This document shows, piece after piece, positions 28,775 to 36,922 of a stretch of DNA of 64,000 nucleotides; positions within the stretch are counted from its first letter, which is position 1; the number at the start of each line of letters is the position of its first letter. A model generated the notes under the pieces. That model was not told the DNA's origin, ran no database searches, and was given only the letters and a program-made list of their open reading frames with translations. The stretch lies in NCBI RefSeq assembly GCF_900129035.1, contig NZ_FQTW01000001.1, forward strand, positions 434,001-498,000. The letters are read 5' to 3'. Both the position numbers and the translations under genes were made by a program. Source of the DNA: Psychroflexus salarius. Its GTDB lineage: Bacteria; Bacteroidota; Bacteroidia; Flavobacteriales; Flavobacteriaceae.

Positions 28775-28783
28775 AAAAAAAAC

Positions 28784-29176
28784 TTATGCAGACCCTAGAA
28801 CATGTTTTAATTCAGCTACCATATTATCCCAAAGCATTTTGCTTTCATCAAGTTCATCTTCTTCAGCAAAATCTGTAATCATTAAAGAAACATCTTTTGT
28901 GATTTCATCAACTTGAATTCTTAATTCAAAATAGTAACTCTCATCTTCATCTTCATCTGCTAACCAGCGTAGTTTAATTTTATCATCAGATTTTTTGGTA
29001 AGAAGTCTCGCTTGCTCTTCACTACCTTCCCAAATAAAGGTAAAAATCTCACCTCTAGAATTCACATTATCTGCATACCATTCGCTTAAACCTGAAGGTG
29101 TAGAAATATATTGATATAGCAAATTAGGAGAAACTTGAATTGGAAATTCTAACTCGTATTTTATTTTTTCACTCAT
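28784..29176 (-). CDS. START-like (AHSA1/SRPBCC-type) domain protein
   Basis: 130 aa, very acidic. The pattern YELEFPIQVSPNLLYQYIST, then GLSEWYADNV and FIWEGSEEQARLLTK, is the START-like/SRPBCC helix-grip fold, with the long C-terminal helix ESKMLWDNMVAELKHVLGSA. It is a conserved Bacteroidota gene often next to the class IV aminotransferase, as here. A hydrophobic ligand is expected for the fold but none is known. Confidence 0.85.
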   Translation of the reverse strand: MSEKIKYELEFPIQVSPNLLYQYISTPSGLSEWYADNVNSRGEIFTFIWEGSEEQARLLTKKSDDKIKLRWLADEDEDESYYFELRIQVDEITKDVSLMITDFAEEDELDESKMLWDNMVAELKHVLGSA

Positions 29177-29261
29177 GTTGAATGTTTCAAATTAAAAAAA
29201 GCAATATATGTAATTATAACTTAAGAATGAAAAAAACTTCTAGAAATTCAATGAAAAGTTA

Positions 29262-29292
29262 TTTGTTTCAGAACAATTATATTTTATCTTTG
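29262..29292 (+). promoter_or_regulatory. Promoter of tRNA-Met
   Basis: TTTG at 29262-29265, 19-bp spacer, TATCTTTG at 29285-29292: a perfect Bacteroidota promoter. Transcription would start near 29299, giving a precursor leader of about 54 nt that contains a hairpin (29316-29340) and a 10-nt copy of the tRNA 5' region (CGAGGTAGCT, 29310-29319). Confidence 0.75.
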
Positions 29293-29352
29293 CAAACTCA
29301 AAAATGACGAGGTAGCTTCCCAAAACATCGGGACAAGCAACTTCCCAATTCT

Positions 29353-29426
29353 GGCGAGGTAGCTCAGTTGGTTAGAGCGTCGGATTCATAACCCGGAGGT
29401 CGGCAGTTCGATTCTGCTCCTCGCTA
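29353..29426 (+). tRNA. tRNA-Met (CAT anticodon), elongator type
   Basis: Complete cloverleaf of 74 nt. Acceptor GGCGAGG pairs with CCTCGCT (first pair G-U), the D arm has AGCTCAGTTGGTTAGAGC, the anticodon loop is TTCATAA with CAT, and the T arm is GGCAG-TTCGATT-CTGCT. The variable loop has five bases. Discriminator is A; CCA is not encoded. The paired first position argues for an elongator rather than an initiator. Tandem codon context suggests no neighbouring tRNA. Confidence 0.95.
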
Positions 29427-29438
29427 CAAATTTCTAAG

Positions 29439-29470
29439 AAACCTCAAACTATATAGCTTGAGGTTTTTTT
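29439..29470 (+). terminator. Rho-independent terminator after tRNA-Met
   Basis: Stem AAACCTCAA (29439-29447), 10-nt loop, stem TTGAGGTTT (29458-29466) ending in a T tract. The remaining part of the 29177-29645 gap, downstream of this site, shows only a putative -7 element TAGTTTTG at 29615-29622 for the next gene. Confidence 0.85.
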
Positions 29471-29645
29471 ATTCCTGACAGCATCAAGTTTCATTTAGCA
29501 TAACATCACTTGTTATCTTCATCTAAGCATGTAAATAAACATCTTGTTTTATTCACTTCAGTTTAAAAAAGAAGATTTAAGATAAGATAAACACCTAAAA
29601 AGAACTTTAATAATTAGTTTTGAACCAAATTTGAAATTAAAATTT

Positions 29646-31499
29646 ATGGCCTTTAAAAAGCTTAAACTTACCATAGAACAAGTATTAGCAAAGCTACCAA
29701 ATGATTGGTTAAATTTAACCACACATCGGTTAGATATTTATAATGAAGCCCTAGCTAAAACTGAATTTTTAGAGCATTTTGAAGAATTGTATAAAAACAA
29801 TTCGATCACTAAAGACACCTTAGCTCAATTACCGACGGCCTACGACTATATTAGATTAGGGCATCCATTATCGAGCATTTTAGAATGGGCTTTAGCTAAA
29901 AATTACGATTTACCACAAGAACATGTCATTGCATTTTCGTCTAAAACGATGGGCATTTTTGCTATTCTTAGAGAAAATTCTATTAGAGGTAAATCAACTC
30001 AAATTATCTATCAAAATGAAGAACTACCTAATAAGCTTAATCCTCAATTAATAAAAAAAGTGTACAATTACGATGTGAATTTCACATCTGTAGATGATCG
30101 AGAGGCTATCTTAAATTTTGAGGGCTCAACTATTTATTTATCACAAAATGAAGATTTAAAAGAAATTGAATTACAACCTAATATTGATTTTTACATTTCA
30201 ACATTAGATGATTTGGGCAGCCTTGTTTTTGTAAATCAATCACATAGTGATTATGTGCCTGCAATTCAACATGTTCGCCGTCGGGAAAGCATTGCGATGA
30301 CACCTCAAAATAGTTATAAGGCTTTACAAACTTTGATAGACCAAAAGCCAGAAGCTGTTGATCATCGTCAAAAACAGAAAGATCTCACTAATGTTAGAAG
30401 CTTAATCAATTCTATTACTGATACTAAAACTAAACCTCTTTTAGGTTCATGTGGATTATCAGTTCAGTATGCTATTATGATGGGATTAATTCACGAATCA
30501 CGAGAACGATATCCAGAAAAGTCTATCAAAATTATTGTACCTCCTAATTGTTATGGCGGTACTAACGATCAAGCTAGACGTGTTGCTGCTAGTCAAGAAG
30601 GCGTTGATATTGAAGATTTACCTGTTGATGGTGACAATGATATGGTTAAAAGCACTGATACTGTGCTTAACAAAGTGGCAAAACTTGATGCTGTGCCGAT
30701 TATCATTGCTGAAATTCCCACCAATCCACGCGTTGAAGTTCCAAATTTAAATAACTTAAAAGAAGCTTTGTCTAAAAACAGGTTAACATCTTCAGGAAAT
30801 AAAGCTGTAGCACCAATATTTATTTTAGACCAAACTTTTTGTCCAGATTATAATTTTTTAGGTGAACAACAACTTTTAGCTGATGTAAAAACAATTTCTT
30901 ATGTAAGCGGCTCAAAATTTCCTAGTGGCGGAAAATGCACTGCTGGTTATTTAGTAAGCAATGCTAAAGCAAGTTATCTTATAGACTATATTGAAACAAA
31001 TTTAAATTTATGTGATAATACTGCAACTGCTTTACAGTTACATTACTTAGCAGAACAATTGCCATCTATGAAAACTCGCATTAAGAATGCGTATAAAAAC
31101 ACGCGACAATTTGTAAACTTTATTAATAAAGTTCTACCTGAGGCAGGTATAAATTTTGTTTCGGAAGAAGTCTCAAATCAAGGGTTTACACCTTCTGTAT
31201 TTTCGCTAGACTTACCTACTAAAGGAGCAACTCCTGAAGAACGTGAGGCCTACAAACGTGAATTAAACTTAAAGCTGATTAACAAAATGATAACCGAAAT
31301 ACCTTCTGAAAGTAAGTATTGCGTAAGTTACGGTCAATTAAAAGGTTGTTATTGGACTATTCCAGCCACCTCAACGCAAGGCACGACTAAAGAAGAAGAT
31401 AAAGATTATATTGCTAGGGTCTCAGTATCGCCAGAACTTGACTTAGAAAAACATCAATTAGTCTTCAAAGAATTTGTAAATCAAGAAATTAAAGCTTAA
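29646..31499 (+). CDS. PLP-dependent Cys/Met-metabolism-type enzyme with long N-terminal extension
   Basis: 617 aa from ATG 29646 (a TTG at 29631 was rejected; TAGTTTTG at 29615-29622 is a -7 element in suitable distance). Residues about 265-610 have the fold of cystathionine gamma-synthase/beta-lyase enzymes: LGSCGLSVQYAIMMGL (cofactor pocket), IIVPPNCYGGTNDQARRV, IPTNPRVEVPNL, and SGSKFPSGGKCTAGYLVS with the likely PLP Lys424. The N-terminal 250 residues include AYDYIRLGHPLSSILEWALA and make the protein about 230 residues longer than the usual 390. Reaction not determinable: lyase, synthase or sulfhydrylase are all possible. Confidence 0.85.
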   Translation: MAFKKLKLTIEQVLAKLPNDWLNLTTHRLDIYNEALAKTEFLEHFEELYKNNSITKDTLAQLPTAYDYIRLGHPLSSILEWALAKNYDLPQEHVIAFSSKTMGIFAILRENSIRGKSTQIIYQNEELPNKLNPQLIKKVYNYDVNFTSVDDREAILNFEGSTIYLSQNEDLKEIELQPNIDFYISTLDDLGSLVFVNQSHSDYVPAIQHVRRRESIAMTPQNSYKALQTLIDQKPEAVDHRQKQKDLTNVRSLINSITDTKTKPLLGSCGLSVQYAIMMGLIHESRERYPEKSIKIIVPPNCYGGTNDQARRVAASQEGVDIEDLPVDGDNDMVKSTDTVLNKVAKLDAVPIIIAEIPTNPRVEVPNLNNLKEALSKNRLTSSGNKAVAPIFILDQTFCPDYNFLGEQQLLADVKTISYVSGSKFPSGGKCTAGYLVSNAKASYLIDYIETNLNLCDNTATALQLHYLAEQLPSMKTRIKNAYKNTRQFVNFINKVLPEAGINFVSEEVSNQGFTPSVFSLDLPTKGATPEEREAYKRELNLKLINKMITEIPSESKYCVSYGQLKGCYWTIPATSTQGTTKEEDKDYIARVSVSPELDLEKHQLVFKEFVNQEIKA

Positions 31500-31591
31500 T
31501 AAGTTTCAACTTTAATACTTAAAATTTATAAATTAAATAGAATTAATATTGTAAATAGAATTTAACTATAGCCTGAAATAAACAAATCATT

Positions 31592-31738
31592 TTACTTGGC
31601 TTTAGATTTTCTTTCTAATTGTTGATTTATACGTCTAAGTTGTGCTTCTTTGCGCTTTTTTTTAGCTAACAAGCTATTACTAAATCTAACACCATCATCA
31701 TGCATGTCGGCTAATTGTATTTCTCTTTCTCTTTTCAT
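31592..31738 (-). CDS. Small basic protein, 48 aa, unknown
   Basis: A short frame inside the 316-bp gap between 31500 and 31815. Its product begins MKREREIQLADMHDDGVRFS and ends in a Lys/Arg-rich helix (KKKRKEAQLRRINQQLERK). It has a good start context for this group (A-rich upstream), a highly charged but non-random composition and a predicted helix, so it may be a real small gene. No family is recognised. The rest of the gap shows nothing else convincing. Confidence 0.5.
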   Translation of the reverse strand: MKREREIQLADMHDDGVRFSNSLLAKKKRKEAQLRRINQQLERKSKAK

Positions 31739-31815
31739 TTTTTATTTAAATTTAGAATTTTAAAAAAAGAAATTATTACCAAAAGCAATATTTTTAAATA
31801 AATTTTAAACCCTTT

Positions 31816-32541
31816 TTATTCTTTTACTAATTTTTTAACTGAATCATTAACTTTAATAAAATAAATACCTGAAATTAAATGAGAGGTATTGATGGTTAAC
31901 TCAGGTAAGCTTGAAGTTTCACTATGAAGAATTTGGCCATATGAATTATAGATTTTTACATCATATGCCGATGAAGTTATCATTTTAATATGAAGTTGAT
32001 TTTTAATAGGATTAGGATAGAATGAAAATATAAGGTTTGAAGTTGAAGTTATGCTTAAACTTTCACAATTTTCACTAAATTGAGTTTGAGAGTCTATGAA
32101 CAGTAAATTAGCATTCGCATACGAAACATCATCTACATCTATACAAGTTAAATTAGGGTTTAATTGCGCATTAAATGACAATATGTTGTATAAATTTCCA
32201 TTCTTGATATTGAGCGTGTTTAAATTATTGTTATAAACATCTATACGCTCTAAATTAATGTTTTGACTCAAATCTAAATCTTCTATAAAATTTCCAGTTA
32301 AATCAATCAAATTTAGTCCAACAAAATCCTCAATACCTGTCATATCAACAATAGACTTATTTTCAAGAAAAAGTGATGTAATAGACTCGATAGAACTCGT
32401 TAGCACATAATCATCAAGCGGCGGGCTATCATAACCTAAATCAATTAAACCTTGCTCAAAATTATCATCAGGAACATAGGTTTGTTGAGCCGTAACTTGT
32501 AGACTAAAAAAGACAATAATTAAACAAAATATAATTCTCAT
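31816..32541 (-). CDS. Secreted leucine-rich-repeat-like protein with T9SS type A sorting domain
   Basis: 241 aa. A signal peptide (IIFCLIIVFFSLQVTAQ) precedes YVPDDNFEQGLIDLGYDSPP, the common start of Bacteroidota LRR-like surface proteins. A few degenerate leucine-rich repeats follow (ITSLFLENKSI, LNLIDLTGNFIEDLDLS, INLERIDVYNNNLNTLNI). The last 75 residues are a type IX secretion sorting domain: FSFYPNPIKNQLHIK, YDVKIYNSYGQIL, SGIYFIKV and KKLVKE at the end. It should be exported and attached to or released from the cell surface. The gene begins 2 bp after hisS; this is unusual for a surface protein and may reflect read-through. Confidence 0.88.
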   Translation of the reverse strand: MRIIFCLIIVFFSLQVTAQQTYVPDDNFEQGLIDLGYDSPPLDDYVLTSSIESITSLFLENKSIVDMTGIEDFVGLNLIDLTGNFIEDLDLSQNINLERIDVYNNNLNTLNIKNGNLYNILSFNAQLNPNLTCIDVDDVSYANANLLFIDSQTQFSENCESLSITSTSNLIFSFYPNPIKNQLHIKMITSSAYDVKIYNSYGQILHSETSSLPELTINTSHLISGIYFIKVNDSVKKLVKE

Positions 32542-32543
32542 TA

Positions 32544-33917
32544 TTAAGATGTGAAAATTTGAACAAGTTGATCTAAAGTATAATTGGTTTGTTCTCCAGT
32601 CACCAGGTTTTTAAGCGAAAATTTATCTTCAGCCATTTCAGATTCACCGGCAATAAGTACGTGATTAATCTGTCTCTTTTCTGCATATTGCATTTGCTTT
32701 TTAAACTTAGCTTGATCAGGATACAGCTCAACATTTACACCTGCAGACCTTAACTTGTTTATGGCAAGCATCATATATTTAGACTCCTCGTAACCAAAAT
32801 TTAAACACAGTAAATCTGTGGTATTTTTTAATGTTTCTGGAAATAGATCGAGTTCTTCAAGGACCAAATAAATACGGTCAAGACCAAAAGAAATCCCAAC
32901 GCCGCTCATATTTTTGAGTCCAAAAATACCAGTTAAATCGTCGTAACGACCGCCACCGCCAATAGAGCCGAGCTTTACTTGACTTGGAGCTGCTATTTCA
33001 AAAATTGCACCTGTGTAATAATTAAGTCCGCGAGCTAATGTAACATCTAAATCTAATTGAGAAGATTGAAATTGATAATTACTTAAGGCATCATTTAAAA
33101 ACTCAAGTTCTTCAATACCTTTCAGACCAATTTCAGAAGATGATAAGATTGATTTGAGTTGTTTTATTTTTTCATTGAAACTACCTGAGAAACTAAAGAT
33201 AGGTTGTATTTTCTGAAGTGCTTCAGCTGAAATACCTTTTTCAAGCATTTCATCTTTTACACCTTGCTCACCAATTTTATCTAACTTATCTAGGGCAACA
33301 GTAAAATCGATTAATTTATCTTGTTCTCCAATCACTTCAGCAAAACCCGATAATATTTTTCTATTATTCAATTTGATCGTAACACCTTCAAGTTTTAAAC
33401 CGTTAAAAACTTGGTCGTAAAGTTGAATAAAGTCGACTTCTTGCCATAAACTATCACTTCCAATCACATCAGCGTCGCACTGTACAAACTCCCTAAAACG
33501 ACCTTTTTGTGGCCGGTCAGCTCTCCAGACAGGCTGAACTTGGTATCGCTTAAACGGAAAAACCAATTCGTGCTGGTGTTGAACCACATAACGCGCAAAA
33601 GGAACGGTTAAGTCGTATTTTAAGGCTTTTTCGGCAATTGAAGCGGAAATTTTAGCGGAATTCTTATTAGATAAGTCTTCATCATTAGCTTTTTTTAAAA
33701 AGTCTCCAGAATTTAAAATCTTAAAAATAAGCCGATCACCTTCTTCACCATATTTACCTAATAAAGTTGATGATTTCTCAAAACTTGGTGTTTCTATAGG
33801 TTGAAAACCAAAACGTTTAAAATTAGATTTGATTGAGTTTATAATATAATCACGTTTAGCTACTTCAGCTGAAGAAAAATCACGTGTACCTTTTGGAATC
33901 GAAGGTTTTTGGGCCAT
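32544..33917 (-). CDS. hisS: Histidyl-tRNA synthetase
   Basis: 457 aa. Class II synthetase with IPKGTRDFSSAE at the N-terminus, motif 2 VWRADRPQKGRFREFVQCDAD, the histidine-specific LARGLNYYTGAIFEIA, and GGGGRYDDLTGIFG with GVGISFGLDRIYLV (motif 3). The C-terminal anticodon-binding domain covers about residues 365-457. It charges tRNA-His. The preceding DUF6495 gene is 3 bp upstream. Confidence 0.97.
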   Translation of the reverse strand: MAQKPSIPKGTRDFSSAEVAKRDYIINSIKSNFKRFGFQPIETPSFEKSSTLLGKYGEEGDRLIFKILNSGDFLKKANDEDLSNKNSAKISASIAEKALKYDLTVPFARYVVQHQHELVFPFKRYQVQPVWRADRPQKGRFREFVQCDADVIGSDSLWQEVDFIQLYDQVFNGLKLEGVTIKLNNRKILSGFAEVIGEQDKLIDFTVALDKLDKIGEQGVKDEMLEKGISAEALQKIQPIFSFSGSFNEKIKQLKSILSSSEIGLKGIEELEFLNDALSNYQFQSSQLDLDVTLARGLNYYTGAIFEIAAPSQVKLGSIGGGGRYDDLTGIFGLKNMSGVGISFGLDRIYLVLEELDLFPETLKNTTDLLCLNFGYEESKYMMLAINKLRSAGVNVELYPDQAKFKKQMQYAEKRQINHVLIAGESEMAEDKFSLKNLVTGEQTNYTLDQLVQIFTS

Positions 33918-33920
33918 AAA

Positions 33921-34397
33921 TTAGTTATTATCTACAAGTTCTTCAAAATAAGTGTATAATTCGCCTTTTGTAATGTTAGCGCCTTTTCTAATAAGTGCAA
34001 AAATATCTGTATTGCGCTCCTCACCGATTGGTTTAGTTGACGTAAAAATATCGACATCATCGTTCATTAGATTTTTACGCAGCCACTGATAACCTTCAGT
34101 AGTTGTAATATCTACAGCTTGGTTATCTATTTTAATAGCAATTAAATTGATATCGGTTTCGGTAAACTGAAATAAAAACAACTGCTGTGGTGAAAAATGT
34201 TCTAAATACTTTACATTATTTAAAACACCTTCCCAGACTAAGTCACTAAAAACATCTAATTCTTGCTCTGCAACTTGAGGTTTAGTAGTTTTAATTTCTT
34301 CCCATTCACTTGCTGTAATTGATTGGGTAGCCAAGAAATTAATAAATTCTTGGTGCATTTCTTCAAACTGTTCTTTAGTTAGTCTTTCGTACTTCAT
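33921..34397 (-). CDS. DUF6495-type conserved Flavobacterial protein
   Basis: 158 aa, acidic, cytoplasmic. It resembles the Flavobacterial family I recall as DUF6495, from the N-terminus KYERLTKEQFEEMHQEFINF and the following EWEEIKTTKPQVAEQELDVF. No catalytic motif is visible. It is 3 bp upstream of hisS and separated from rplI by a strong terminator, so it likely starts its own transcript with hisS. The family name is from memory and should be treated as moderately sure. Confidence 0.75.
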   Translation of the reverse strand: MKYERLTKEQFEEMHQEFINFLATQSITASEWEEIKTTKPQVAEQELDVFSDLVWEGVLNNVKYLEHFSPQQLFLFQFTETDINLIAIKIDNQAVDITTTEGYQWLRKNLMNDDVDIFTSTKPIGEERNTDIFALIRKGANITKGELYTYFEELVDNN

Positions 34398-34404
34398 AAG
34401 TGCA

Positions 34405-34440
34405 AAAATAAAAAAAGATCGGCAGTAAACTACCGATCTT
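34405..34440 (-). terminator. Rho-independent terminator after rplI
   Basis: Read on the minus strand, an 11-bp stem (34440-34430 with 34425-34415; one G-U pair), loop of 4 nt, then a long T run to about 34405. It closes the rpsF-rpsR-rplI operon. Confidence 0.88.
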
Positions 34441-34462
34441 AAATTTTAAAACTTTAGCTAAA

Positions 34463-34912
34463 TTAAGCTTCGCCAATAACGTCAAAAGTAATCTCTTCAA
34501 TTACTTCACGATGAAAACGCAACTTAGCGGTATATTGTCCTAATCGCTTGATGTTACCACCAAAAATGCTAATAAATTTTTTATCAAGTTCAATACCTTC
34601 TTTAGCCAAAACATCTGCTAAATCTGCAGCTGTTATGCTTCCAAAAAGTTTATCTCCAGCTCCAGATTTAGAAGTAATGGAAATCGATAAGCCTTTAACT
34701 TTTTCAGCTAATTGCTTCGCTTCTGCGATTACTTTTTCTTCTTTATGAGCACGTTGTCTTAAATTTTCTGCTAATACTTTTTTTGCTGAAGGTGTTGCTA
34801 TAACAGCATAACCTTGTGGAATTAAAAAGTTTCTACCGTAACCATTTTTAACAGTTACAAGATCATCAGCAAAACCTAAGTTATCTACATCTTTTTTTAA
34901 TATAATTTCCAT
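34463..34912 (-). CDS. rplI: 50S ribosomal protein L9
   Basis: 149 aa. The N-terminal RNA-binding domain MEIILKKDVDNLGFADDLVTV-KNGYGRNFLIPQGYAV is diagnostic; a long connecting helix and the C-terminal domain (KLFGSITAADLADVLAKEGI) follow. Third gene of the conserved rpsF-rpsR-rplI operon, closed by the terminator at 34405-34440. Confidence 0.98.
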   Translation of the reverse strand: MEIILKKDVDNLGFADDLVTVKNGYGRNFLIPQGYAVIATPSAKKVLAENLRQRAHKEEKVIAEAKQLAEKVKGLSISITSKSGAGDKLFGSITAADLADVLAKEGIELDKKFISIFGGNIKRLGQYTAKLRFHREVIEEITFDVIGEA

Positions 34913-34924
34913 GGTTTTTGCTTT

Positions 34925-35221
34925 TTATTTTAATAAATCACCAACATAAGGCATTAAAGCCAGGTGTCTTGAGCGTTTAATTGCTTGAGAAACTTTTCGC
35001 TGGTACTTTAATGATGTTCCTGTTAAACGTCTTGGTAAAATTTTACCCTGAGGATTTACAAATTCCATCAAAAAATCTGGATTTTTATAATCGATGTATT
35101 TAATACCAGCTCTTTTAAAACGGCAATAACGTTTTTTAGAAGCTGTCTCAATATCTAATGGCGTTAAATATCTAATTTCGCCGTCATTCTTTCCTTTCGA
35201 TTGTTCTTCGATACTTGCCAT
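34925..35221 (-). CDS. rpsR: 30S ribosomal protein S18
   Basis: 98 aa. The S18 core [19 protein letters not shown] and [20 protein letters not shown] with [13 protein letters not shown] is clear. The N-terminus has a Flavobacterial extension ([20 protein letters not shown]). Placed between rpsF (4-bp gap) and rplI (12-bp gap); S6 and S18 bind together on the platform of the 30S subunit. Confidence 0.98.
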   Translation of the reverse strand: MASIEEQSKGKNDGEIRYLTPLDIETASKKRYCRFKRAGIKYIDYKNPDFLMEFVNPQGKILPRRLTGTSLKYQRKVSQAIKRSRHLALMPYVGDLLK

Positions 35222-35225
35222 ATCC

Positions 35226-35564
35226 TTAAGATTTAGATTTTGTACGTTTAACTCTTTCTTTAGCCCATTCTACAGCATGCTTATCTAGTTTTACAGTTAG
35301 ATAACGCATCATGCGCTCGTCTCTTCTAAACATCACCTCTAAAGGCTCAATCGCTGTACCGTTGACTTGGTACTCAAATAAGTGATAAAATCCACTTTTT
35401 TTGTGCTGAATTGGGTAAGCTAATTTTTTTAAGCCCCAATTTTCTTTGTTAATCATCTTAGCGCCCTTAGAAGTCAAAAATTCTTCGTACTTCTGAACTG
35501 TCTCCTTTATCTGATCTTCAGATAAAACGGGATTCAAGATGAAAACAGTTTCATAATGGTTCAT
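35226..35564 (-). CDS. rpsF: 30S ribosomal protein S6
   Basis: 112 aa. [20 protein letters not shown] opens the ferredoxin-like fold; [20 protein letters not shown] and [19 protein letters not shown] complete it. First gene of the rpsF-rpsR-rplI operon. A minus-strand -7 element TACTTTTG lies at 35597-35590, giving a leader of about 20 nt. Confidence 0.98.
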   Translation of the reverse strand: MNHYETVFILNPVLSEDQIKETVQKYEEFLTSKGAKMINKENWGLKKLAYPIQHKKSGFYHLFEYQVNGTAIEPLEVMFRRDERMMRYLTVKLDKHAVEWAKERVKRTKSKS

Positions 35565-35613
35565 AATTCGATTTTTAAATTAATGTTTGCAAAAGTAATG
35601 CTTTTATTTTGAA

Positions 35614-36783
35614 CTACATATTATTTTTCAAAATAGATTTTAGCTTCAATTTAATATCATTTGCGGCATCTATTAACATCATTTCATTAGTAGGATAATC
35701 TACAAATTGACCTTGTAAAAGCTGACGGTCTGCTTTGGTTAATGCTCTTATATCTCCTTGATAAGTAGCAAATTTATTTTCAAAAACAAAAAGGCTTCGC
35801 ATAGGTTTTGATAAAACTTGCTGCTGATTTAAAGCATCTATAAATTTCACATTTGCTAAAACTTCAACTTCTTTAGATTGTATAGTTTCAAAAAGGAGCG
35901 CTTTAACTACAACCACTCGATCTTCCTTAACTCTATTTCCATCTTCATCTAAAACATAATCACCTTTACGATTTAACTTATATTGCCAACCATCAACGAC
36001 TTCACGCTCAAGGTTAATTTCACGTTCTAGCAATCGTTCAGGAGAATAATTAAATTGCTGAAAATCAACAATAATTTCACGATCATATGAAATGTTTGGT
36101 AATTTTGAGTTATGATAAACTGTCCAAAAATCGTTTAAATTATAGGTGTTTAAAGATAAAAGTGACTCCTGAAATGCTTTTGGAAGAACCATCTGAGTTG
36201 AATTTTTTAGATTCATATATACAAATGAAAGTCCGTTGTTATAAGCTATTTCTATAGTTTCTTCTAATTTAGGGTAACTCGGCTCTAAGTTTTTAACTTT
36301 TTGTAGTTGATTATAAGCCGTGCGGCTCTCTGAAATTTGTTGGGTTTCAAGTAAGTTAATTGCTGAGTTAAAAAGTGCATCAGCGTAAGTAGACTTTGCT
36401 TTTATTAATTTAGAATTAACCTCAACAAAATTAAAATCTAAGCTGCCATTAGTCCCTTCAAGCGGTAATAAAGGTTTAATTTTTTGCTGATTTCCTTTAA
36501 GTGTTTTATAAGCTGAGAAAATTCTTTCAGCGTTATTAAAAGCATCATCTTGTTTTAAATAATTAACTTGATCAAGTAGTTGAGATTGATACTTATGATA
36601 AGCTTCAAATAACAAATCTGCGTAAGCCTTTGCCTTTTTTGAATATTTATCTTTAGCTATTTTATTGACAGAATTATGAATAGCTGACGAATAATCACCA
36701 CTATTTATTTCTTGTTGAGTGCCTTTTATGGTGGTACAACCTATTAATAAGACAACCAAGCATACAGATATTATAGACTTCAT
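35614..36783 (-). CDS. Lipoprotein of unknown function (389 aa)
   Basis: Start taken at ATG 36783, which yields a short signal peptide with lipobox (SVCLVVLLIGC, Cys at about residue 16); a frame beginning at 36813 adds ten residues that would spoil the signal. The N-terminal 200 residues are helical and tetratricopeptide-like (YSSAIHNSVNKIAKDKYSKK, AKSTYADALFNSAINLLE). The C-terminal half is beta-rich with REVVDGWQYKLNRKGDYVLDEDG. No family is recognised. It stands alone between rpsF and the divergent TonB receptor; a role at the outer membrane is only inferred from the lipobox. Confidence 0.8.
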   Translation of the reverse strand: MKSIISVCLVVLLIGCTTIKGTQQEINSGDYSSAIHNSVNKIAKDKYSKKAKAYADLLFEAYHKYQSQLLDQVNYLKQDDAFNNAERIFSAYKTLKGNQQKIKPLLPLEGTNGSLDFNFVEVNSKLIKAKSTYADALFNSAINLLETQQISESRTAYNQLQKVKNLEPSYPKLEETIEIAYNNGLSFVYMNLKNSTQMVLPKAFQESLLSLNTYNLNDFWTVYHNSKLPNISYDREIIVDFQQFNYSPERLLEREINLEREVVDGWQYKLNRKGDYVLDEDGNRVKEDRVVVVKALLFETIQSKEVEVLANVKFIDALNQQQVLSKPMRSLFVFENKFATYQGDIRALTKADRQLLQGQFVDYPTNEMMLIDAANDIKLKLKSILKNNM

Positions 36784-36835
36784 TCCTACTATATTTTTAA
36801 AGCAAATTAACAAAAATAAATTTTAACAATTGTTG

Positions 36836-36889
36836 TTTGAAATTAATCTAAATAAAGCATTGTCGAATTTAAAATCAGACCTATATTTG
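36836..36889 (+). promoter_or_regulatory. Promoter of the TonB-dependent receptor, with a possible upstream operator
   Basis: TTG at 36860-36862, 19-bp spacer, TATATTTG at 36882-36889. Just upstream, 36836-36852 (TTTGAAATTAATCTAAA) is an imperfect inverted repeat resembling the AT-rich boxes often seen before Flavobacterial iron-uptake receptors; a Fur site is possible but unproven. The promoter itself is a good match. Confidence 0.6.
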
Positions 36890-36922
36890 CACTCAATTTT
36901 TAATAAATCTAAATAAGTTATA

